From assembly GCF_006980715.1 (NCBI RefSeq), contig NZ_SBHN01000003.1:1-64000 (forward strand): a stretch of DNA of 64,000 nucleotides, read 5' to 3'. The position numbers were made by a program, and so were the translations under genes. Below are positions 26,801-35,132 of the stretch, one piece after another. Each line of letters opens with the position of its first letter. The first letter of the stretch is position 1. Under the pieces are notes generated by a model. It worked only from the letters and a program-made list of their open reading frames with translations. It was not told the DNA's origin and did no database searches. Origin of the DNA: Telmatospirillum sp. J64-1 (GTDB lineage Bacteria > Pseudomonadota > Alphaproteobacteria > Rhodospirillales > Magnetospirillaceae).

Positions 26801-26966
26801 CCGAACAATACGGACAGGTGTTTCGGGTTTCGGTGGTTCGCGCCAGCTTGTAGGGCCGAACCTCGGCGGCAACCGCCTCGAGAGTTCCGAATCCTAGAAG
26901 GCTGGCGGTCGTTCCGGCGACGGCGCTGCCGCTCAGCCGGAAGAACTCACGCCTGGTGATTGTCAC
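23895..26966 (-). CDS. fdhA: Selenocysteine-containing formate dehydrogenase alpha subunit (in-frame UGA)
   Basis: A 1023-aa molybdenum/tungsten bis-MGD enzyme oxidising formate to CO2 on the periplasmic side. The Tat signal is [19 protein letters not shown]; a 4Fe-4S motif [10 protein letters not shown]...SLCPKG follows. Codon 197 (26378-26376) is UGA, read as selenocysteine: [24 protein letters not shown] matches the FdnG/FdoG active site, including the following His. The start is GTG 26966, preceded by GGGAGGG 4 nt upstream, giving an N terminus MTITRREFF; an upstream ATG at 27002 lacks a ribosome site. Length matches E. coli FdnG (1015 aa). First gene of the fdhABCE-selAB operon. Confidence 0.96.
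26345..26378 (-). promoter_or_regulatory. Selenocysteine UGA codon and SECIS hairpin of fdhA
   Basis: Minus-strand UGA at 26378-26376 is followed by a hairpin at about 26364-26347: GGTGGCCAGTTTGGCTCC can pair GG/CC, then G-C, C-G, C-G and A-T around a GTT loop with an unpaired T, the arrangement SelB recognises in enterobacterial formate dehydrogenase mRNAs. The loop GU lies about 19 nt after the UGA, the normal spacing. Confidence 0.8.
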
Positions 26967-27031
26967 GTTTCCCTCCCAATCGCTTTTCGAGAGCGCGAAC
27001 AAAACGTCTCTGCCCTCACCTTATCGCCGTT

Positions 27032-27091
27032 ACATTTGCGTGTAAATGTGCATGAAAACCATTATAGGGAAAATATGCATATCTATGCATA
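27032..27091. promoter_or_regulatory. Operator-like repeats upstream of fdhA
   Basis: The 191-bp gap between modC and fdhA carries the dyad ACATTT-N6-AAATGT (27032-27049) and two copies of the palindrome TATGCATA separated by TC (27074-27091), plus a near-copy AATATGCG. It is strikingly AT-rich for this genome. Probably the fdhA promoter/operator; the protein that binds is not identifiable. Confidence 0.5.
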
Positions 27092-27157
27092 AATATGCGC
27101 ACGAATGGAGTGAGGACGACAAGGCCCGTAGGAAGGAGGGGGACAGCCGGACCCGGC

Positions 27158-28249
27158 CTACAAGGAACGGTCGACCAGGGCCACGCCCTTGATCTGGGCA
27201 TAGACCGTCTCGCCGGGCTGGAAGGCCAGATCCATCCAGGACTTTCGAGTGATCCGGGCGAGCAGCCGCGCCCCCGCCCCGTCGGGACCGAGGCGGACCA
27301 GGACATTCATCTGGTGCTCTCCCAAGGGCTCGGCCGAAAGGATGCGGACGGCAAGGCTGTTGATGATGGTCGAGCCTTGCGGGGCCGAACGGCTGAGACT
27401 GACATCGGAAGAAAGAATGCGCAGCCGGTGCGCGCTGCCCACCGGGCCCAGATTGGCGGGGACGAGCAGCGTGGCGCCATGGACGGCCAGGGTGGAGAGC
27501 CCCCAGGCGGGGTCATAGCCCTCCATCCGGGCATTCAGGGCCACGGCGGCTTCGGGCATCCCGGCCAGGGGCAAGGCCGGATCGGCCAGCAGGTCTTCCA
27601 GCGGCCCCGCCGCCTTGACCCTGCCGCTCTCCATCAGCACCAGATGATCGGCCAGCCGCTCGACCTCGGAGATGTCGTGGCTGACATAGAGGACGGGAAT
27701 GGACAACGAGGAATGCAGCCGCTCCAGATAGGGCAGGATGTCGTCCTTGCTGAAACGGTCCAGCGCCGAGAGGGGCTCGTCCATCAGCAGCAGGCGCGGC
27801 TGGGACAGCAGGGCCCGGCCGATGGCCACGCGCTGGCGCTCGCCGCCGGACAGGACGGAAGCGGGCCTGTCGAGAAGCCGGGACAGGCCCAGCAAGGCGA
27901 CGACGTCATCGAAGAGGATGCGCGGCGTCTCGTTCTTCGTGCGGTGCAGGCCGAACCGCAGATTGCCGGTCACGGAAAGATGCGGGAAAAGGCTGGCTTC
28001 CTGGAACACATAGCCGATGGGCCGTTTATGCGGAGGGATGAAGCGGCGCCCCTGCTGCCAGACTTCCCCCTCGACGGACAGGAAGCCTTCCTTCATGCGG
28101 TTGAGACCGGCGATGCAGCGCAGCACCGTAGTCTTGCCGCATCCCGACGGACCGAACAGGGCGGTCACGCCCTTGGCCGGGACGTTGAAGGCGGTGTCCA
28201 GGGTAAAGCCGCCCTGCCCTCCGGCGAAGCGGGCATCGATGACGCTCAT
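27158..28249 (-). CDS. modC: Molybdate ABC transporter ATP-binding protein
   Basis: A 363-aa ATPase: Walker [17 protein letters not shown] (residues ~30-45), signature [16 protein letters not shown], Walker [13 protein letters not shown], and a C-terminal Mop/TOBE domain (about residues 290-363, containing [20 protein letters not shown]) that senses molybdate and is typical of ModC. ATG 28249 overlaps the modB stop as ATGA. It is the last gene of modE-modA-modB-modC and lies 191 bp before fdhA. Confidence 0.95.
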   Translation of the reverse strand: MSVIDARFAGGQGGFTLDTAFNVPAKGVTALFGPSGCGKTTVLRCIAGLNRMKEGFLSVEGEVWQQGRRFIPPHKRPIGYVFQEASLFPHLSVTGNLRFGLHRTKNETPRILFDDVVALLGLSRLLDRPASVLSGGERQRVAIGRALLSQPRLLLMDEPLSALDRFSKDDILPYLERLHSSLSIPVLYVSHDISEVERLADHLVLMESGRVKAAGPLEDLLADPALPLAGMPEAAVALNARMEGYDPAWGLSTLAVHGATLLVPANLGPVGSAHRLRILSSDVSLSRSAPQGSTIINSLAVRILSAEPLGEHQMNVLVRLGPDGAGARLLARITRKSWMDLAFQPGETVYAQIKGVALVDRSL

Positions 28250-28917
28250 GCCCGCCCCCATCCGGCACGCCGCCGCGCCAAGCCTTTTTCCGCCAGCATC
28301 ATCAGCAGGATCACGGCGAAGGAGAAGACCAGCATTCCCGCCGACAAAAGATGCGCCTTGTCCCATTGCAGCGATTCCACATAGTCGAAGATGGCGATCG
28401 ACAGGACCTTGGTTTCCCCGGGAATGCTGCCGCCGATCATCAGGACGACGCCGAACTCGCCGATGGTATGGGCGAAGCCCAGTACCGCGCCGGTCAGGAA
28501 ACCGGGACTGGCCAGGGGAACGGCGACGGTGAAGAAGGTATCGAGCGGCGAGGCCCGCAGGGTCGCGGCCACTTCCAGGGGCCGCTCGCCGAAGGCCTCG
28601 AAGGCGTTGCGGATGGGCTGGACGACGAAGGGCAAGGAATAGATCACCGAGCCGATCACCAGCCCCTCGAAGCTGAAGGCCAGGCCGCGTCCGCCGAGAA
28701 GGGTGGAGAGCAGGCTGTCGGGGCTCATCACCACCAGCAGGTAGAAGCCCAGCACCGTCGGCGGCAGCACGATCGGCAGGGCGACGATGGCCGCGACGAT
28801 CTCCTTCCACCATGCCTTGGTGCGGGCCAGCCACCAGGCCAGCGGCGTCCCCACGACCAGCAGCACCAGCGTACTGATGGTCGCCAGCTTGAGAGTCAGC
28901 CAGACGATCTCGCCCAT
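28246..28917 (-). CDS. modB: Molybdate ABC transporter permease
   Basis: A 223-aa inner-membrane protein with about five to six helices and the ABC permease EAA loop [22 protein letters not shown], preceded by [16 protein letters not shown], typical of ModB. It imports molybdate bound by ModA. 43 bp after modA, 4-nt overlap with modC. Confidence 0.95.
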   Translation of the reverse strand: MGEIVWLTLKLATISTLVLLVVGTPLAWWLARTKAWWKEIVAAIVALPIVLPPTVLGFYLLVVMSPDSLLSTLLGGRGLAFSFEGLVIGSVIYSLPFVVQPIRNAFEAFGERPLEVAATLRASPLDTFFTVAVPLASPGFLTGAVLGFAHTIGEFGVVLMIGGSIPGETKVLSIAIFDYVESLQWDKAHLLSAGMLVFSFAVILLMMLAEKGLARRRAGWGRA

Positions 28918-28960
28918 GTCAGCCCCCTGGTCGTCATTCGCCCCGTCTTCCCTTTTCCCC

Positions 28961-29704
28961 TCACTCGGTGCCGTAGCCGTATTTCCGGATGATCTCCAGG
29001 GCCGCTGGGCTTTTCAGGAAGTCGAGGAAGGCCCTGGCCGCCTTGTTGTCCTCGCCTTTCTTCAGCAGGACGGCATCCTGGCGGATCGGCGTGTAGAGGT
29101 CTTCCGGCACCAGCCATTTCGATCCCTTGTCCTCGAGCGCGATCTGGGCCAGGGCGACGAAGCCCACAGGGGCATTACCGGTGGCGATGAATTGATGGGC
29201 CTGGGTGATGTTGCTGCCCTGCACGATCCTGGAGTCCAGTTTCTCGTAGAGCCCCATATTCTTCATCGCCTCGACGGCAGCGGCGCCATAGGGCGCGGTG
29301 ACGGGATTGGCGATGGCCACCCGGGCGATGTCGTCCCGTTCCAGCACCTTGCCCTCCCCGTCGATCAGGGAGGGATCGGCGCTCCACAGGACCAGCTTGC
29401 CGATGGCATAGGTGAAGACGCTGCCGGGAACGCCATAGCCTTCCGCCTCGGCCAGGCTGGGACGTTCGTCATCGGCGGCGAGGAAGACCTCGAAAGGCGC
29501 CCCTTGCGTGATCTGGGTATAGAATTGTCCGGTCGCCCCGAAGCTGAATTTGGCGCTATGGCCGGTCTCGGCTTGGAAACGCTCGCCGATCTCGCTGGCG
29601 GCGGCGGTGAAATTGGCCGCCACGGCAACCAGGGTTTCACCGGCCTGGGCTGCCGGGGCGGCGGCCAGGAAAACAAGGGCAAGAAGCGCCTTGGTCGTCT
29701 TCAT
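28961..29704 (-). CDS. modA: Molybdate-binding periplasmic protein
   Basis: A 247-aa exported binding protein: signal peptide [21 protein letters not shown], then the ModA pattern [46 protein letters not shown] and the C-terminal [20 protein letters not shown]. The ATG at 29704 is required for the signal peptide and starts 11 bp after modE ends. It is quite different from the ModA-like protein at 8.3 kb. Confidence 0.95.
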   Translation of the reverse strand: MKTTKALLALVFLAAAPAAQAGETLVAVAANFTAAASEIGERFQAETGHSAKFSFGATGQFYTQITQGAPFEVFLAADDERPSLAEAEGYGVPGSVFTYAIGKLVLWSADPSLIDGEGKVLERDDIARVAIANPVTAPYGAAAVEAMKNMGLYEKLDSRIVQGSNITQAHQFIATGNAPVGFVALAQIALEDKGSKWLVPEDLYTPIRQDAVLLKKGEDNKAARAFLDFLKSPAALEIIRKYGYGTE

Positions 29705-29715
29705 CGTCTTTCCCC

Positions 29716-30519
29716 TTATTCCACGGCCAGAATGATATGCGAGGCCTTGATCAGGGCGCAGGCCCGGTCCCCCTGTTCGAGGCCGAGTTCCATGGCGCTT
29801 TCCTTGGTGACGATGGCCGAGATGGTTTTGCCGCCGCCGATATCGAGGGTGAACTCGCTGTTGACGGCCCCATCCTCGCGCCGTGTCACGGTGCCGCACA
29901 GGCGGTTGCGGGCCGAGGTTCGGCCGACCTCGTCCTCGCGCGCCAGGATGACGAAGCTGGACTTGATCAGCGCCAGGGCTTCCTTGCCGGGCACCAATTC
30001 GAGGTCCTTGACACTTTCCCGGGTGATGATGACCGACAAGGTCGTTTCGCCGGGCAGGGTCAGCAGGACTTCGGCATTGACGGCACCTTCAACGATCTTG
30101 TCGACGACGCCTCGCAGGACGTTACGGGCACTGGTCTTCATCAGGAACCCCCATAGGATGGTATTGAGAGACGGCAGGTCGGGATTTTCCAGGCGACGCT
30201 CCAACCCGGCCAGGAACCGGGCCATTTCCTCCTGCACATAACGGAAGGCGGCAATCACCTGTTCCCCCTCGGGCGTGACCACGGCACCGCCGCCATTCCG
30301 GCCGCCGGGACTGCCGACCACCAGCGGCCGGTCGAACAAGTTATTGACGGCGGCTACGGCATCCCATGCCGCCTTGTAGGTGATGCCCACGGCCCGACCA
30401 GCCGCCGAGATGGAGCCGTGATCCCGGATCGCCTCCAGCAGGCGGATGCGATCGGCACCGACACGGGTCACTCCCCCGTCACGCAGTGAAAAAACCGGAT
30501 CGAGACTGGGCCGGGCCAT
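29716..30519 (-). CDS. modE: Molybdate-responsive regulator ModE
   Basis: A 267-aa protein with an N-terminal LysR-like winged helix (IRDHGSISAAGRAVGITYKA, about residues 32-51) and two tandem Mop domains (SARNVLRGVVDKIVEG... and TSARNRLCGTVTRRED..., residues ~130-265) that bind molybdate. Molybdate-loaded ModE normally represses mod transport genes. It is the first gene of the operon and is preceded 10 bp upstream by a near-consensus ModE box, so autoregulation is expected. Confidence 0.95.
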   Translation of the reverse strand: MARPSLDPVFSLRDGGVTRVGADRIRLLEAIRDHGSISAAGRAVGITYKAAWDAVAAVNNLFDRPLVVGSPGGRNGGGAVVTPEGEQVIAAFRYVQEEMARFLAGLERRLENPDLPSLNTILWGFLMKTSARNVLRGVVDKIVEGAVNAEVLLTLPGETTLSVIITRESVKDLELVPGKEALALIKSSFVILAREDEVGRTSARNRLCGTVTRREDGAVNSEFTLDIGGGKTISAIVTKESAMELGLEQGDRACALIKASHIILAVE

Positions 30520-30529
30520 ACATCCTCCA

Positions 30530-30554
30530 CGCTATATACAGGACCTACATAACG
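30530..30554. promoter_or_regulatory. ModE-binding box upstream of modE
   Basis: CGCTATATA-N7-TACATAACG forms the imperfect dyad characteristic of ModE operators of enteric modA promoters. It ends 10 bp before the modE ATG (minus strand), so bound ModE would block the promoter. Confidence 0.8.
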
Positions 30555-30856
30555 CTGCGCGCAAAACGCAGCCGGTTGCAAAGCAACCCCTATGCCAACA
30601 TCGTAAGCCTTTGACTCGACAGGATCTTGTCGAGGACCAGGGCCTTTTCCCTCTGTCGGGTTCCCGACAGAACCGACACGGCCCGGTCGCGAATCCTCCC
30701 CTGTCCGGATCATACCAAGGGCGTTCGCCTCTTCCTTGACAGAACCGCTATATCAGACTGGACATAGCGTCGCAATATCCATTCGAATACAGCGCTAGAC
30801 CTTTCGATGGTCCCGCCGCGCGAAGGCGAAATGAACCGGCAGAAGCGGGGAAGGAG
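30555..30856. other. Intergenic region between lysR end and modE, two palindromes
   Basis: About 300 bp without a gene. It contains CTCGACA-N6-TGTCGAG (30615-30634) and TCTGTCGGG-TT-CCCGACAGA (30652-30671), two dyads sharing the CGACA/TGTCG core 30 bp apart. They may be operators for the modE promoter or lysR 3' hairpins; neither is followed by a T run. Nothing else convincing is visible. Confidence 0.5.
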
Positions 30857-31756
30857 CTATTGCAGCAAGGCGCGCAAGCGTGGCGTCATGAAATCGAGGA
30901 AGGCCTGCACCCGGCGGGGGGCGCGCTCGCGTCCGATATAGATGGCGTGGATTTCCTCGCTGTCGGCCATGGAATCGTCCAGCACCGTGACCAGGCGGCC
31001 TGCCGCCAGGTCGGCCCTCACATGGAATTCCGCCAGCCGCGCCAGCCCCAGGCCCAGCACGGCGAGATGGCGGACGGTCTCGCCGTTATTGGCTTCGATC
31101 CGGCCCCGGACCTCGCGGTCCACCAGACGCCCGCCGCTCTTCAACGGCCAGACGGCGGCGGCCCTGCGGAAGTTGAAACCCAGGCAATCGTGGTTTTCCA
31201 GGTCGGCGACGCTTTGGGGGATGCCCTTGCGGGCGAGATAATCGGGCGAGGCCACGATCCGGCGGCGCACATCGCCCAGGCGAACCGCCAGCAGCGCCGA
31301 ATCGTGCAGCTTTCCCGTGCGGAAAGCGATATCGGCACGGGCGGCATACAGGTCCACCACCTCGTCGGTCAGCGTCAGGTCCAGCCGGATGCCGGGATAG
31401 GCCTCGGTGAAGGCGGGAAGCAGCGGCAGGATGCAATGCCGCCCGAAAGGCACCGAAACATTGATGCGGATCACGCCGGTGGGGGAACGGGCGCCGCCGG
31501 CGATATCGGCATCCAGCGCATCCAGCTCGTTCAGCAGGATCTCGGCACGTTCGCGATAGGCCTCGCCTTCGGCGGTCAGGCGCAGGCGCCGGGTCGAGCG
31601 TTCGATCAGGCGCACCCCCAAACGCTCCTCGATCCGGCTGATCAGCTTGGCGGTCGAGGACGGCGTCATCCCCAGGTCACGGCCCGCCGCACTGAAGCTG
31701 CCGCGGGCCGTGACGCGGAGAAAGACCTTCATTTCCCAGGCACGTGCGTCACTCAT
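30857..31756 (-). CDS. LysR-family transcriptional regulator
   Basis: A 299-aa LTTR: N-terminal winged helix FLRVTARGSFSAAGRDLGMTPSSTAKLISRIEE (about residues 12-44) followed by RLIERSTRRLRLTAEG and a periplasmic-binding-like effector domain. Divergent from the MFS-LLM-AKR operon across 105 bp, which contains a T-N11-A dyad, so it most likely controls that operon. Effector unknown. Confidence 0.92.
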   Translation of the reverse strand: MSDARAWEMKVFLRVTARGSFSAAGRDLGMTPSSTAKLISRIEERLGVRLIERSTRRLRLTAEGEAYRERAEILLNELDALDADIAGGARSPTGVIRINVSVPFGRHCILPLLPAFTEAYPGIRLDLTLTDEVVDLYAARADIAFRTGKLHDSALLAVRLGDVRRRIVASPDYLARKGIPQSVADLENHDCLGFNFRRAAAVWPLKSGGRLVDREVRGRIEANNGETVRHLAVLGLGLARLAEFHVRADLAAGRLVTVLDDSMADSEEIHAIYIGRERAPRRVQAFLDFMTPRLRALLQ

Positions 31757-31764
31757 GGCATCAC

Positions 31765-31783
31765 TTTGTCATTGGAGGACAAA
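31765..31783. promoter_or_regulatory. Candidate LysR operator
   Basis: TTTGTC-N7-GACAAA is a 6-bp inverted repeat containing the LTTR T-N11-A motif, 9 bp from the lysR start and 79 bp before the MFS start. Confidence 0.5.
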
Positions 31784-31861
31784 ATCATAGGAAACCGGAA
31801 GGTATTCCCGCAATCCTGTTTCTGCTCCATCTGTTGCGCCTGCACAGTTGGAGTTTCTTTC

Positions 31862-33043
31862 ATGCCCCTCGCCTTGCTGGCGCTGGCCATCAGCGCCTAT
31901 GCGATCGGAACCACGGAATTCGTGATCGTCGGCCTGCTGCCCACCGTCGCGGCGGATCTCGACGTCACCCTGCCCCTCGCCGGGCTGGTGGTCAGCGTCT
32001 ATGCCCTGGGCGTCACCTTCGGTGCCCCCGTCCTGACGGCCCTGACGGGACGGCTGCCGCGCAAGCCGCTGCTGCTCGGCCTGATGGGCATCTTCATCGC
32101 CGGTCACCTGCTGTCGGGATTCAGCCCCAATTACGAAACGCTGCTGGCCTCTCGGGTGATCAGCGCCTTCGCCCATGGCGTCTTCTTCTCCGTCGGCGCC
32201 ACCATCGCCGCCGACCTGGTGCCGCAGGACAAGCGCGCCTCGGCCATTGCCATGATGTTCTCGGGCCTGACCATCGCCATCGTCACCGGCGTGCCCCTGG
32301 GCACCTGGATCGGCCAGACCTATGGCTGGCGCGCCACCTTCCTGGCCGTTTCGCTGCTGGGCGTGATCGGGGCCGCGGGCATCGCCGCCCTGGTGCCGCG
32401 CAAGCTCAGCCAGCCGCCCGCCGCCAGCCTCCGTGATCAGGTCAAGGTGCTGGGGCAGAAGCGCCTGCTATTGGCCTTCACCATCACCGCCCTGGGCTAT
32501 GGCGGCACCTTCGTCGCCTTCACCTATCTGGCGCCGATCCTGGAGACGATCACCGGCTTTTCCAGCAGCTCCGTCAGCCTTGTTCTGGTGCTCTACGGCG
32601 CCGCCATCGCCGTGGGCAACATGGTCGGCGGCAAGGTCGCCAACCGCGACCCGGTGCGGGCCCTGGCCTGGCTGTTCGGCTTGCAGGCGCTGGTGCTGAT
32701 CGTCTTCACCTTCACCGCCGGAGCCAAGATCCCCGCGCTGGTCACGCTGGCGGGCATGGGCGCGCTGGCCTTCGCCAATGTGCCGGGGCTTCAGCTCTAT
32801 GTGGTCCAGCTGGCCCAGCGCCATACCCCCGGTGCGGTGGATGTCGCCTCCGCCATGAATATCGCCGCCTTCAATCTCGGCATCGCCGCCGGCGCCTTCT
32901 TCGGCGGCCAGGTGGTGGCCTCTCCCCTGGGGCTGGAGGCGACGCCCTGGGTCGGCGGGCTGTTCGTCCTGGGGGCCCTGGGCCTGACCTTGTGGAGCGG
33001 CGCGCTCGACCGGCGCGAAAGCCCTGCCCTGCAGGCGGCTTGA
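31862..33043 (+). CDS. MFS transporter (DHA1, AraJ/YdhP-like)
   Basis: A 393-aa, 12-helix major facilitator protein. It starts MPLALLALAISAYAIGTTEF, continues VIVGLLPTVAADLDVTLP, and has the loop 2-3 motif ALTGRLPRKPLLLG and motif C GLTIAIVTGVPLGTWIG of drug:H+ antiporters. TTGGAG lies 8 nt before ATG 31862. Family members export sugars, arabinose polymers or drugs; the substrate here is unknown. Start of a three-gene operon divergent from lysR. Confidence 0.88.
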   Translation: MPLALLALAISAYAIGTTEFVIVGLLPTVAADLDVTLPLAGLVVSVYALGVTFGAPVLTALTGRLPRKPLLLGLMGIFIAGHLLSGFSPNYETLLASRVISAFAHGVFFSVGATIAADLVPQDKRASAIAMMFSGLTIAIVTGVPLGTWIGQTYGWRATFLAVSLLGVIGAAGIAALVPRKLSQPPAASLRDQVKVLGQKRLLLAFTITALGYGGTFVAFTYLAPILETITGFSSSSVSLVLVLYGAAIAVGNMVGGKVANRDPVRALAWLFGLQALVLIVFTFTAGAKIPALVTLAGMGALAFANVPGLQLYVVQLAQRHTPGAVDVASAMNIAAFNLGIAAGAFFGGQVVASPLGLEATPWVGGLFVLGALGLTLWSGALDRRESPALQAA

Positions 33044-33092
33044 CGATCCGCCACCGGGCCCGATTTCCAGACAAGCAGAAGAGGAGGCGACC

Positions 33093-34082
33093 GTGACGAC
33101 ATCTTCGCACCGCCCATCCGCGCTGGACCTGATCCGGCGGCCGCACGGAATGACCTTCGGGATCGAGCTGCCGCTCGACAACGACTGGTCGCCCGACGGC
33201 GAGGAAAAACGGAAGGCCGAAGGACGCCCCTTTGGCGTGCCGGACCTGACCCGTTATGCCGACCTCGTCCGGCAGGTGGACCGCTCGGGCTTCGCCGCCG
33301 TCTGGATGCGCGACGTCCCGGTCTTCGATCCGGTGAATTTCGGCGATGCGGGCTCGGTCTACGACCCCTTCGTCAATCTGGGCTATCTGGCCGGAATCAC
33401 CGAGAATGTGGCACTGGGCACGGCGGCCATCGTCCTTCCGCTGCGCCATCCCATGATGGTGGCCAAGGCCGCCGCCTCCGCCGATCACCTGTCCGGCGGG
33501 CGGGTGATCCTGGGCGTCGCCACCGGGGACCGGCCGGTGGAATTCCCGCTGCTGGGGATCGATTTCGAAAAACGCGGCGAGACCTTCCGCGAGTCCGTCG
33601 CCTATCTGCGCGCCGCCTGCCAGCAGGACGGCCTGCCGCTGGAGGATGGCGGCCGCGAACCGGCCTACGACCTGCTGCCCAAGCCCAGGCAGGCCACGAT
33701 CCCGCTGATCATCGCGGGACAGGGCAGGCAGAGCCCGGACTGGATCGCCGAGAATATGGACGGCCGCTTCGTCTATCCCGGCAACATCGAACGCCTGATG
33801 TCGCAGGCCCAGGACTGGCGCGCAGCGCGGAAGGAAAAAGGGCTGGGGATGGGTGCCTTCATCACCGCCTTCCATCTCGACCTCGCCGCCGATCCCGACG
33901 AACCGCCGACACCACGCCGTTTCGGCGCGCGGATCGGCCGCAACCCATTTCTCCGTCACCTCGACCGGCTGAAAGCCATCGGGGTCGATCACCTGGCGCT
34001 CTTGCTGCGCCCCTCGCAACGGCCACTCGACGAGGTCATCGACGAATTGGCCCGCGAGGTCCTGCCTCACTTCGCTTCCTGA
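33093..34082 (+). CDS. LLM-class (luciferase-like) flavin oxidoreductase
   Basis: A 329-aa TIM-barrel, F420/FMN-type luciferase-like protein: FAAVWMRDVPVFDP, NVALGTAAIVLPLRHPMMVAKAAASADHLSGGR and GVATGDRPVEFP are typical. GTG 33093 follows GAGGAGG by 5 nt. Such enzymes are monooxygenases or reductases using reduced flavin. It lies between an MFS exporter and an aldo/keto reductase, suggesting a small detoxification operon. Confidence 0.85.
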   Translation: MTTSSHRPSALDLIRRPHGMTFGIELPLDNDWSPDGEEKRKAEGRPFGVPDLTRYADLVRQVDRSGFAAVWMRDVPVFDPVNFGDAGSVYDPFVNLGYLAGITENVALGTAAIVLPLRHPMMVAKAAASADHLSGGRVILGVATGDRPVEFPLLGIDFEKRGETFRESVAYLRAACQQDGLPLEDGGREPAYDLLPKPRQATIPLIIAGQGRQSPDWIAENMDGRFVYPGNIERLMSQAQDWRAARKEKGLGMGAFITAFHLDLAADPDEPPTPRRFGARIGRNPFLRHLDRLKAIGVDHLALLLRPSQRPLDEVIDELAREVLPHFAS

Positions 34083-34114
34083 TCATCCTTCCCGAGAGAG
34101 AGAAAGGCCGCAAA

Positions 34115-34939
34115 ATGCATAAAGTCTCCGCCAATGGCGCCAGCATCCCCGCCTTGGGTTTCGGCACCTTCCGCATGGACGAACCCAGCGTCCTGCGCAT
34201 GGTCCCGCATGTCCTGAAGCTGGGCTATCGCCATATCGACACCGCCCAGATCTACGGCAATGAAGCCGCCGTGGGCGAAGGCATCGCCTCTTCCGGCGTG
34301 GCCCGGGGCGACATCTTCCTCACCACCAAGGTCTGGGTCGACAAGTACCGCCACGACGCCTTCCTGCGCTCGGTCGACGAGAGCCTGAAGAAGCTGAAGA
34401 CCGATTACGTCGACCTGCTGCTGTTGCATTGGCCCAATGAAGACGTGCCGCTGGCCGAGCAGATCGGGGCACTGAACGAGGTCAAGGCGGCGGGCAAGGT
34501 GCGCCATATCGGCGTCAGCAATTTCAGCCGGAGCCTGCTGGCCGAGGCGATCCGCCTCAGCGACGCGCCCATCGTCACCAACCAGATCGAGTATCATCCC
34601 TATCTCGACCAGTCGGCGATGATCGAGGCGGCGCGTCAGGCGGGCCTGTCCATCACCGCCTATTACGCCATGGCCGACGGCAAGGTCTTCGCCGATCCGG
34701 TGCTGAAGGATTTCGGCGCGCGCCACGGCAAGAGCGTCTCGCAGATCGTGCTGCGCTGGGTCATCCAGCAGCAGGATCTGGTGGTGCTGTCGAAGACGGT
34801 GGGCGAAGAACGCGCGGCGGAGAATTTCGCCATCTTCGACTTCACCCTGTCGGAAGAGGAAATGGCCCGGATCCACGGCCTCGCCAAACCCGACGGCCGC
34901 ATCCTCAACCCGGCCGGCCTGGCCCCGGTCTGGGACTGA
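34115..34939 (+). CDS. Aldo/keto reductase (DkgB-like)
   Basis: A 274-aa NADPH-dependent reductase with the catalytic tetrad: Asp and Tyr in HIDTAQIYGNE (about residues 44-54), Lys in LTTKVW and His in LLLLHWP; IPALGFGTFRM and HIGVSNFS are further signatures. It reduces aldehydes and ketones such as methylglyoxal or 2,5-diketogluconate in relatives. Last gene of the MFS operon, followed by a hairpin. Confidence 0.9.
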   Translation: MHKVSANGASIPALGFGTFRMDEPSVLRMVPHVLKLGYRHIDTAQIYGNEAAVGEGIASSGVARGDIFLTTKVWVDKYRHDAFLRSVDESLKKLKTDYVDLLLLHWPNEDVPLAEQIGALNEVKAAGKVRHIGVSNFSRSLLAEAIRLSDAPIVTNQIEYHPYLDQSAMIEAARQAGLSITAYYAMADGKVFADPVLKDFGARHGKSVSQIVLRWVIQQQDLVVLSKTVGEERAAENFAIFDFTLSEEEMARIHGLAKPDGRILNPAGLAPVWD

Positions 34940-34941
34940 AA

Positions 34942-34966
34942 CATGATGCAGTAAATCTGCATCATG
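34942..34966 (+). terminator. Hairpin after the aldo/keto reductase gene
   Basis: CATGATGCAG-TAAAT-CTGCATCATG has a perfect 10-bp stem 2 bp after the stop codon, followed by CTTTAAGTTTG. A probable, though T-poor, terminator. Confidence 0.6.
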
Positions 34967-35040
34967 CTTTAAGTTTGTATATTTGCCTTCGTCGAGCGCA
35001 CGCCTCCGGGCGCTTGGCCGCGGCCTCGACGGCCGCATGT

Positions 35041-35072
35041 CGCAACCTGCGTCACATATGACGCAGGTTGCG
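35041..35072. repeat. Perfect 14-bp inverted repeat
   Basis: CGCAACCTGCGTCA and TGACGCAGGTTGCG flank a CATA loop. It lies between the convergent aldo/keto reductase and AMDase-like genes, next to a separate terminator. No T run follows on either strand. Confidence 0.65.
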
Positions 35073-35079
35073 CTATCCC

Positions 35080-35120
35080 CAAAAAAGCAAAGGGCGCCTG
35101 CATGCTGCAGCTGGCGCCCT
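35080..35120 (-). terminator. Terminator of the GAF-TRAP-AMDase operon
   Basis: On the minus strand AGGGCGCC (35120-35113) pairs with GGCGCCCT (35098-35091), with an inner CTGCA/TGCAG, and a T6 run follows at 35086-35081. Confidence 0.8.
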
Positions 35121-35132
35121 TGCGCATTTCCG

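Noticed and set aside
23760-26897. 1045-codon open frame on the plus strand, antisense to fdhA
   Set aside because: It mirrors the fdhA codon pattern of GC-rich DNA, has no recognisable domain and no ribosome site; fdhA on the other strand is certain.
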